Positions 57,587 through 64,000 of a stretch of DNA of 64,000 nt are shown piece by piece. Numbering within the stretch: the stretch's first letter is position 1; every line of letters starts with the position of its first letter. Source of the DNA: Oscillospiraceae bacterium (GTDB taxonomy: Bacteria > Bacillota > Clostridia > Oscillospirales > Ruminococcaceae); NCBI GenBank assembly GCA_009778065.1, contig WRKM01000013.1:23006-87005 (forward strand), in the 5' to 3' direction. Both the position numbers and the translations under genes were made by a program. The notes below the pieces were generated by a model. The model searched no databases, had not been told where the DNA came from, and was given only the letters and a program-made list of their open reading frames with translations.

Positions 57587-59107
57587 ATGATGAAGTATAT
57601 TTTTCGTTCGGTAAATTTAATAATCCTTATCGTTATTCTACAGGCACTTTATTTTCTCGCACTTGTTTATACGCTTGCTAATCTGTCGCCTCTGACCCAT
57701 TTTATATTGACAATGTTTGGAGTGCTTTGTGTTTTTTTCATTATAAGCGGAAGAGATGCGGCGGTGTATCGCCTTAACTGGAGCGTTTGGATTCTGCTTT
57801 TTCCGGCTGTTATGGGGGTCGTTTATTTCTTTTATAACCGCCGCATAACAGGCAGGAAAATAGAGGCTGACATGTTGAGTGCGAGAAAAAATTCACTCGC
57901 TTTTTTGAACGATAATACCCGTCTTTATCCAAGCGGAGCCAATAATGAGCGGCTTGCCTGTTATATTGAAAAAACAACGGGAACACCACCCTCGGCGTAT
58001 ATGGAAGCGGCGTATTTCTCCGTAGGCGAGGAGTTTTTTAAAAGTTTTAAAGAAGAACTGAATAAGGCACAGAGCTACATTTTTATAGAGTTTTTCTTAA
58101 TCGCTCAAAGCAAAATGTGGAATGAAATTTTAACTATCCTCATGCGTAAGCGTAATGAGGGCGTCAAGGTTCGTATTATTTTTGACGGTTTTGGGACACT
58201 CTACACTCTTCCGCGCGGATATGAAAAGGAGCTACGGGAGGCAGGACTTGAATGTGTTATTTATAATCCCGTCCGCAGATTAATTTCATTCAGGCTAAAT
58301 ACCCGCAATCACCGAAAACTTGCCGTTATAGACGGGGTTACAGCGTTTTGCGGCGGTCTCAATCTTGCCGACAATTATATAAACGCAAAACCCGATAATA
58401 ACACAGGACACTGGAAGGACAGCGCGGTCATGGTAAAGGGCGGGACGGCGTGGAATGTCACTTTGTCTTTCTTGGCGATGTGGGAGTTTTTAACGCGGAA
58501 AAGCGAGGACTATACAGAATATATACCGTCAGAAAGCCTAATGGAGAAAAAACCACATACAGATGCCGCTTCTGTCTGGCATGATTTGCCTTTAGACTGC
58601 GAGAGTGTTTCGGAGCGAATTTTATTAAATTTCATAACCCGTGCCGATTATTATGTCTATATAACAACGCCCTATTTGTCTCCCGGGGAGGAGATTATAT
58701 CCGCTCTTTGCGCCGCGGCAAGAGGTGGTACGGATGTGCGTTTGATGTTGCCTTTTATTCCCGACAAGGTTATACCGAGTGCGATTTCAAAATCAAATTA
58801 TCTTCCGCTTCTTGAGGCAGGTGTAAAAATTTTTGAATATCCGCCGGGTTTTATTCATTCAAAAAATATAGTTGCAGACGACAGCCGTGCGGCGGTCAGT
58901 ACCGTAAATTTAGATTATCGCGCCCTGTATATGCACCACGAATGTGGAATCTGTTTTTACGGCAAGAAAATAATCGCAGATATAAAACATGATTTTATCC
59001 TAACACAAAAAACGAGCCGAGAAATAACCCTTGAAGCCTACAGAAAAACAGGCGTTTTTAAGAGAGGCTTGAGACGGGCTTGCAGGATTATTGCGCCGTT
59101 TGTATGA
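57587..59107 (+). CDS. cls: cardiolipin synthase (phospholipase D family)
   Basis: A 506-residue protein with three N-terminal hydrophobic segments (about residues 6-95) and two PLD catalytic motifs: NHRKLAVIDG (first HxK-x4-D) and IHSKNIVADD (second). It condenses phosphatidylglycerol to cardiolipin at the membrane. ATG 57587 is immediately followed by a second ATG at 57590; neither has a strong ribosome site. Normal length for the family. Confidence 0.92.
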   Translation: MMKYIFRSVNLIILIVILQALYFLALVYTLANLSPLTHFILTMFGVLCVFFIISGRDAAVYRLNWSVWILLFPAVMGVVYFFYNRRITGRKIEADMLSARKNSLAFLNDNTRLYPSGANNERLACYIEKTTGTPPSAYMEAAYFSVGEEFFKSFKEELNKAQSYIFIEFFLIAQSKMWNEILTILMRKRNEGVKVRIIFDGFGTLYTLPRGYEKELREAGLECVIYNPVRRLISFRLNTRNHRKLAVIDGVTAFCGGLNLADNYINAKPDNNTGHWKDSAVMVKGGTAWNVTLSFLAMWEFLTRKSEDYTEYIPSESLMEKKPHTDAASVWHDLPLDCESVSERILLNFITRADYYVYITTPYLSPGEEIISALCAAARGGTDVRLMLPFIPDKVIPSAISKSNYLPLLEAGVKIFEYPPGFIHSKNIVADDSRAAVSTVNLDYRALYMHHECGICFYGKKIIADIKHDFILTQKTSREITLEAYRKTGVFKRGLRRACRIIAPFV

Positions 59108-59214
59108 TGGGCTATCCGGACTATGTTTTTTACGACACGGGCATTCTCACAAATAAAGAATTGATTCTGCATATAGCCAACAAGCTAATGAAAGGGTATC
59201 AGGAGTTTAAATAA
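59107..59214 (+). pseudogene. short ORF after cls, possible gene remnant
   Basis: Thirty-five codons starting MGYPDYVFYDTGILTNKE, whose ATG overlaps the cls stop by one base (ATGATGG context) and which ends at TAA 59214 before a terminator. It has protein-like composition but no recognised family and no ribosome site of its own. It could be the C-terminal remnant of a decayed gene or a coupled small peptide. Confidence 0.35.
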
Positions 59215-59253
59215 TCATAATTAATACTCCCGCCTTTTCACCTATCACCAAAT

Positions 59254-59277
59254 CCCGCCATCAAGGCGGGTTTTTTT
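59254..59277 (+). terminator. intrinsic terminator of the cls transcript
   Basis: CCCGCC-ATCAA-GGCGGG followed by seven T: a compact six-base-pair G+C stem with a classical U tract. Confidence 0.92.
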
Positions 59278-59544
59278 CTGAAATTTATCCTACACCTACA
59301 AAAACCAAGAAAAATAACCTTAAAGCAAGAAAAATCATGAATATGCAACGATATGTTGCAAATGTAACAACACAAATCAAGGAAAATCAAGAAAAATCAA
59401 CAAATATCAAGAAAAAATAAGGACAAAAAACAATATTTTTTTCAATAATTTTCTGTTATTATTAAGAAATAAGCTGTAGAACTAAATACATCTTATAGAA
59501 TTTAAAACATTTTTGTAAACCCTTAGGGGTAGAAAGGAAACGTA
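59278..59544 (+). promoter_or_regulatory. A+T-rich leader with repeated TCAAGAAAAA-like elements
   Basis: This 267-base gap precedes the large secreted protein gene. It holds about five copies of a C-A-A-G-A-A-A-A-type element (near 59305, 59325, 59378, 59387 and 59406), an inverted repeat GCAAC-GATAT-GTTGC at 59344-59358, and TTTTTTTCAATAATTTTC further on. No confident -35/-10 pair stands out. GTAGAAAGGAAACG supplies the ribosome site. The repeats may be binding sites for a regulator. Confidence 0.4.
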
Positions 59545-62500
59545 ATGAAAAGAAATCTCAAAAAAGTCTTGAGCTTTACCATTTGTTTTGCTATAATACT
59601 AAGTATAGCAACAACCGCACCGCTCAACGCCTCCGCGCAGACCCTGACCTACAACTATGACGGCTTCAGCGTTACCTATACCGTAAACGGCGGCTGGGCT
59701 GATAATGAAAACATACAAATCACACTCACGAACACAGGAACAGAACCTATTCGTAACTGGGGCTTGCAGTACGAACCCCACGGTAATATTGTCGGTATAT
59801 GGAACGGCGAAGTTGTTCCCTCAGGGGGAATAGGCGAAAACATAGTAAAAAGCGTAATGCACAACTCGGATATACCGGTCGGCGCGTCTGTGAGCTTCGG
59901 TTATACTCTCATGAACGTGACAGGAACGCCCGACAGCTTCACCCTCTGTAACTACCGCGTGGAAAAAGAAGACGGCTATACCGTCAGCTTGACGACTAAC
60001 CCCGATTGGGGCGATGGGTTCACAGGCTTGATAACAATTGCGAACACGACTAACACGCCCATTATGGCTTGGGAACTCGGCTTCAACGCCAATTTCGCCA
60101 TAACAAGCGCGGGTGACTTCAAAATTTTAGACAGTGTCGGTACATATTATAAGATAACGGGCTTTCAGCATAACGGAAATATTCCCGCAAATTCGAGCAT
60201 CACGCTTAATTTTAACGCGGCTTCCGCTCCCGATGCGGCAATAGGCGACTTCTCGCTCACGGAAATAGTCGTTTCAGCTACGCCGCCTGTTCCTGATGAA
60301 CCCGAACCCTGCGAGGACTGCGGGGAAGAGCCTTGTGTATGTCTCAATGAACCCGAAATCTGCGAGGACTGCGGCGAAGAGCCTTGCGTATGTCTTGATG
60401 AATCCGAAATCTGCGGGGACTGCGGCGAGTTTCCTTGTATATGCTTCGATTTTGTTCGGTACTCCGTAAACGCCGAAGCGGTCTACGATTCATACAACGC
60501 GCTAACAACCATTTCATGGGAAGCGACAGAACCCACGGGAACATTTGAGGTGTTCTACTCCTCGGATAATGACGAATACTTTACATTAACAACTGTCGAA
60601 GACCTGTTTTCCTACGAATATCAGACGAGCGGTGAGGATTTCGTCATAAACTATTTCAAAGTGAATCAAGTCATAGACGAAGAAATTGCAGCGGTCAGTA
60701 ATATCTGCTATGTTATTTGGAGTCCTGCGGGTATTTTACCGACCGAATATCTCCGCGAATGGGAAATTGAAACGGATAGTGAGGTTCTGTCCGAAATAAA
60801 CGGCAACAACCCTCATTTTCAGCTTTCGATTGAACTCGAAGCGGCAGGAGTTCCCTCTGTGCAACTAAACGCGGCACAAAGCGGTTATTCCTATGCAATG
60901 CAAAATGACATGACTCTCGGTATTATTCCCGAACTGATTTATCCCGAAGATTTCAATATCGGGAACGTGGCTTTAAAATTCGAGATTGCAGACGAATATT
61001 TAGATAACGTACTCGGTATCTACAGCGAACACCCCGAACTTGAGGGTATAAAAAGGCTCAATGTCTTTAAATGGTTCGATGAACTGAATATGTCTTTACC
61101 TATTGAAACGAAGTTTGACGTAGCAAATAATGTGTTGTATACCGAGGTTGACAGACTCGGCACGTATGCCATAATGGATATGGAGATGTGGTTTGAGTTT
61201 TTGGAAGCGAATGTCGAAGATGAACTTTATGATGAGATGACAATGGAAGAAATGTTTGCAGAGGACGAAGAAGAAGAAGAATACGAAGGAACGACAGAGG
61301 TACAGTTATCTATACCGCTTATGGGAGCGGGGAACAGTACTAACCCTGATAACCCTATTACATATTCATTTCCGCAGATTGAGTTTGTAGAGCAAGAAGC
61401 TCCGGAGGGTTACTGGAATAGTGTAGTCTATGGTAACGGAATGTTTGTCGCGGTGGGCTATCTGGGAATAATAACAAGTCTCGATGGTATAAATTGGACA
61501 AAGCAACAAACGACAAGCGTACATGGGCGGGACATAGCCTACGGAAACGGAAAGTTTGTGATAGTTTCGACCTACAGTGTTTTCACTTCATCCGATGCTG
61601 TAAATTGGACGGAGATTCAGACGAATTCAATAGGCGTTAGGTATTTGTATAGTGTGACATATGGGAACGGCTTATTTGTAGCGGTGGCTTCTCATGGAGT
61701 CATGACCTCGCCTGACGGTATAAACTGGACTTTGCGCCAGACACCACCCGGCGGTGATAATTGGCTCAGCGTTACATATGGCGACAATCGTTTTGTGGCT
61801 GTAGGACATATGAATAACATTATGACCTCTGTTGACGGTATAAACTGGACATTGGTCTATTATGAGGACGATTATATTAGCATGTATGGCGTGACATATG
61901 GTGACGGAAAATTTGTCGCCGCAGGAGTAATGGTAGACAGTAATGAAGAGTACGTAATGACATCGCCAAACGGTATAAATTGGACAGCGCAAAAAATCAA
62001 CAACGTTTACACATGCTGTTATGATATTACATACAGCGATGGTGCATTTGTAATGGTGGGGTATTCAATAGACGGCGATGATAAAGGGGTAAGCAGTATT
62101 ATGACATCGCCTGACGGCATAAAATGGACTATACGTTTAAGCCCACAAGATTATTATTTGCAAGGCGTAGCTTATGGAAACGGAATGTTTGTGGCTGTCG
62201 GAGCTAATATCGTGCTGACTGCCTTTTATGAACCGGGGTTTAAAATCATAACCGCTTCGGGGTGGAAAGAAATAACCTTAGACGGTATTCCAAGCTCCTA
62301 TAACGGAATTGACACCGACGGCGATGGGCTTACCGACTGGGAAGAAATAGCTACAGATTGTAATATAAACGTCTTTTCATTAACAGCCGATGGAAACTAC
62401 ATTAAAGAACTGCCGACGATTCGTGATTGTTATGACTATTTAATTGACACCGGAGTTATAACTTATATACCCGAATGGATGGAGAGATTTGTTTTAGAAA

Positions 62501-63441
62501 CGCTTGGAGGCTCTTCCGGCGTAGAATGGCTTGACCGCATGGAATATATAATGAGCAGAGAGATTTTACCAATACGTTCCAATCCTGTTGAATCAGATTC
62601 TGACAAAGACGGATTGTTAGACGGAGAGGCGTTACAAAACAAGTGGGGATTTGTCGCGAAAGACCCTGAACCTTTACGAAGAAATAATTTTATTCCTTTG
62701 GGGACAGATGAGTATTTTGATGATTTAAGCAATCGAATGAGCGTGTGGTTTGAATATTTTGATGAATGGAATAATTCTAAATGGCGGGATATAAATCATG
62801 CGTACTCTTCAACAGTTATTGAATGGATGATGAGTGATGTAAATAATTCGGAGTTTCATTATTTGATTCCTTTTGAATATTGGGATGAGTTTTGTGAAAA
62901 TTTTAATTCACATATTCAAATTATTGGTTTTATCAGTGATAAAGAACTGCATTATTTTAGGAATAAGTTAAATAGGGTGCCAGAATCTTTATATGATTTG
63001 TTAGAAGAAAAGCATAATTGGGTTTTATATGAAGCTAAAGACTCTCAATATCATATGTTCAATACGGTTGCAACATATGACACTAACGAGGGAAGTTATA
63101 AAGGCGAATACAATCTAAAATTTGTATCTACTTGCGGAAAATATGAAGCGGTGTATAATTATGCTGGCATACTTTTAAACGAACACAACGACCCAGTTAA
63201 TATGGGGACATATAATTATGGAATCACATCAATAGCTCATTTACTTTTAGATGTTGTTCCTTACTCAGATGAATCTGTGGTGTCTTTGGGGTCTGTAATT
63301 CTTACAGGCGAACATGGAAAGGGTTGGTTTAATGTTCCCGGGGGGTATGTTGATTGTAGTGCGCGAAGTGAAAATTTAAATAGATTTAATAATAACATAT
63401 CTGCACAACAATTCAGACAATTTTATGAGGTGTTGATATGA
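59545..63441 (+). CDS. secreted multidomain protein: CBM2-like, Cys-rich repeats, beta-propeller, polymorphic-toxin-like C-terminus
   Basis: A 1298-residue secreted protein. Signal peptide about 1-32. Two CBM2-like beta-sandwiches follow (about 33-140 and 145-245; GGWADNENIQITLTNTGTEP, PIRNWGLQY). Three repeats of CEDCGEEPCVC type lie at about 255-305. A fibronectin-like region follows. Seven blades of a propeller with (V/I)-T-Y-G-N-G-x-F-V-A-V-G and DGINWT motifs span about 620-895. Calcium-binding repeats DTDGDGLTDWEE and DSDKDGLLDGE come next. The last 240 residues end in a region with VPESLYDLLEEKHNW, NMGTYNYG and HLLLDVVPY, resembling C-terminal modules of polymorphic toxins. It is followed with a four-base overlap by a small membrane-protein gene. 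Role inferred: surface attachment to polysaccharide and possible effector. Confidence 0.75.
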   Translation: MKRNLKKVLSFTICFAIILSIATTAPLNASAQTLTYNYDGFSVTYTVNGGWADNENIQITLTNTGTEPIRNWGLQYEPHGNIVGIWNGEVVPSGGIGENIVKSVMHNSDIPVGASVSFGYTLMNVTGTPDSFTLCNYRVEKEDGYTVSLTTNPDWGDGFTGLITIANTTNTPIMAWELGFNANFAITSAGDFKILDSVGTYYKITGFQHNGNIPANSSITLNFNAASAPDAAIGDFSLTEIVVSATPPVPDEPEPCEDCGEEPCVCLNEPEICEDCGEEPCVCLDESEICGDCGEFPCICFDFVRYSVNAEAVYDSYNALTTISWEATEPTGTFEVFYSSDNDEYFTLTTVEDLFSYEYQTSGEDFVINYFKVNQVIDEEIAAVSNICYVIWSPAGILPTEYLREWEIETDSEVLSEINGNNPHFQLSIELEAAGVPSVQLNAAQSGYSYAMQNDMTLGIIPELIYPEDFNIGNVALKFEIADEYLDNVLGIYSEHPELEGIKRLNVFKWFDELNMSLPIETKFDVANNVLYTEVDRLGTYAIMDMEMWFEFLEANVEDELYDEMTMEEMFAEDEEEEEYEGTTEVQLSIPLMGAGNSTNPDNPITYSFPQIEFVEQEAPEGYWNSVVYGNGMFVAVGYLGIITSLDGINWTKQQTTSVHGRDIAYGNGKFVIVSTYSVFTSSDAVNWTEIQTNSIGVRYLYSVTYGNGLFVAVASHGVMTSPDGINWTLRQTPPGGDNWLSVTYGDNRFVAVGHMNNIMTSVDGINWTLVYYEDDYISMYGVTYGDGKFVAAGVMVDSNEEYVMTSPNGINWTAQKINNVYTCCYDITYSDGAFVMVGYSIDGDDKGVSSIMTSPDGIKWTIRLSPQDYYLQGVAYGNGMFVAVGANIVLTAFYEPGFKIITASGWKEITLDGIPSSYNGIDTDGDGLTDWEEIATDCNINVFSLTADGNYIKELPTIRDCYDYLIDTGVITYIPEWMERFVLETLGGSSGVEWLDRMEYIMSREILPIRSNPVESDSDKDGLLDGEALQNKWGFVAKDPEPLRRNNFIPLGTDEYFDDLSNRMSVWFEYFDEWNNSKWRDINHAYSSTVIEWMMSDVNNSEFHYLIPFEYWDEFCENFNSHIQIIGFISDKELHYFRNKLNRVPESLYDLLEEKHNWVLYEAKDSQYHMFNTVATYDTNEGSYKGEYNLKFVSTCGKYEAVYNYAGILLNEHNDPVNMGTYNYGITSIAHLLLDVVPYSDESVVSLGSVILTGEHGKGWFNVPGGYVDCSARSENLNRFNNNISAQQFRQFYEVLI

Positions 63442-63839
63442 AAATAAAAGTTTTTACATTTTTACTACTACTGTTTGTTGTTTGGTATCTATTATACGCT
63501 TTTCCGCCTGAACTTCCCCGGACATATTACGATGATTTGAATCAAGTGGTTAGGATTGGTAATCATACAATATTAAGTAGACTATATTTTATGTATGCTT
63601 CGGCAATTCCTTCTTTAATTGGTGCTGTGATTTCTGTTATAAGTACAGTATATGCAATAATAGTTTTCCGAAGAATAAACCCCGGTAAACCTCCTAAAAA
63701 GTACTCTTACACTTATACCCCCCCTAACAAAAAGTATTTGATATATTCTTCGGTATACATATTATTTTCATTTAGTATGCTTGTATTTAACAGTATGGTA
63801 TTTTGGAAAATCGCTAAATATATATTGTTTTATCGTTGA
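63438..63839 (+). CDS. small membrane protein, immunity candidate
   Basis: A 133-residue protein with three predicted membrane helices (about 5-24, 45-75 and 100-128) and no recognised family. It overlaps the stop of the large secreted protein by four bases (ATGA), so the two are translated together. A small membrane protein in this position, after a toxin-like C-terminus, is the usual place for an immunity protein. That role is inference. GAGGTG gives a ribosome site just before the ATG. Confidence 0.65.
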   Translation: MKIKVFTFLLLLFVVWYLLYAFPPELPRTYYDDLNQVVRIGNHTILSRLYFMYASAIPSLIGAVISVISTVYAIIVFRRINPGKPPKKYSYTYTPPNKKYLIYSSVYILFSFSMLVFNSMVFWKIAKYILFYR

Positions 63840-63853
63840 TGGGGTATGTTGAT

Positions 63854-64000
63854 ATGAAAATAAAAAACGATTTAAAGACTATTGTCTCATTGAAGCCCAA
63901 AAAGCGAATTGAAATAAAAAAATTCATTAAGATCGCTGTTTGGGTTATAATCGCAATAAATGTATTTCAATTTGTGAGACCATTTTTTGTAACAATTGAA
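63854..64000 (+). CDS. membrane protein, 5' part only
   Basis: Forty-nine codons run off the end of the window. A basic N-terminus (SLKPKKRIEIKKFIK) is followed by a membrane helix (IAVWVIIAINVFQFV). The leader GGGGTATGTTGAT and first codons ATGAAAATAAAA copy the junction and start of the previous small gene, so it may be a related second partner of the secreted protein. Confidence 0.55.
   Translation, partial: MKIKNDLKTIVSLKPKKRIEIKKFIKIAVWVIIAINVFQFVRPFFVTIE

Noticed and set aside
61672..61992. Minus-strand frame within the propeller repeats
   Set aside because: Its apparent repeats are only the reverse image of the propeller blade repeats.
1..64000. CRISPR arrays, rRNA and tRNA genes
   Set aside because: No regularly spaced direct repeats with unique spacers and no rRNA-like blocks or tRNA TPsiC-arm patterns outside coding regions were seen on reading both strands; a covariance search was not possible.

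Overview
This window looks like a chromosomal piece of an anaerobic, flagellated, Gram-positive Clostridia-type bacterium (Bacillota). The reasons are sigma-A promoters with 17-base spacers, strong AGGAGG-type ribosome sites, a sigma-D (sigma-28) promoter, YlqG/YlqH-like flagellar proteins, an oxygen-sensitive indolepyruvate:ferredoxin oxidoreductase, a GH25 muramidase and a preQ1-I riboswitch on queT. I saw no rRNA, tRNA or CRISPR array and no transposase or integrase gene. Genus cannot be decided from the sequence alone.

Region 1 (1-316): the tail of an MBL-fold hydrolase gene and a DUF3006 gene. Region 2 (about 490-31000): one long plus-strand Wzx/Wzy-type surface polysaccharide locus. It begins with a PglE/PglC/PglD-like set for a bacillosamine-type first sugar. 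It continues with a GT4 glycosyltransferase, a UDP-HexNAc dehydrogenase, a UDP-glucose dehydrogenase plus UDP-glucuronate epimerase (uronic acids), and an AsnB-type amidotransferase (probably uronamide). Then come five methyltransferases, three paralogous GT4 enzymes, a polytopic Wzy candidate, a Wzx flippase, a small membrane protein, three related membrane sulfatase-fold transferases, a Wzz-like protein and galE. Three toxin-antitoxin-like modules (MNT/HEPN, DUF3990/DUF3791, PIN) sit inside it.

Two features make this locus unusual. First, two methyltransferase genes carry poly-G tracts of 13 and 15 bases; the first is frameshifted (OFF) and the second is in frame (ON), a classical layout for phase-variable glycan modification. 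Second, gene junctions are repeatedly duplicated: the 3' tail of an upstream gene, with its ribosome site and sometimes the next start codon, reappears after an inserted gene or module (57-bp, 39-bp and 19-bp repeats, and a 96-bp tail shared by three sulfatase-like genes). This suggests cassette-like growth of the locus by recombination at gene ends.

Region 3 (30990-42930): housekeeping and motility. It holds a two-repeat small protein, Lon, a cheA-cheW-cheR-cheB operon on the minus strand, a divergent FliK-like/FlhB-like pair, and a TlpA / CD1871A-like / 4Fe-4S membrane protein redox cluster. Region 4 (43130-51791): esterase and diaminopimelate decarboxylase, a sigma-D-driven protein of unknown function, GH25 muramidase, TSCPD and PHP proteins, YesL and SGNH membrane proteins, the riboswitch-queT unit and a RelBE module. 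Region 5 (51888-59107): an OFA transporter, IorAB and a PaaK-type ligase (aryl-acid metabolism), a phosphoesterase and cardiolipin synthase. Region 6 (59545-end): a 1298-residue secreted protein (two CBM2-like domains, Cys-rich repeats, a seven-blade propeller, Ca-binding repeats and a polymorphic-toxin-like C-terminus) followed by two small membrane-protein genes that could be immunity or partner genes.
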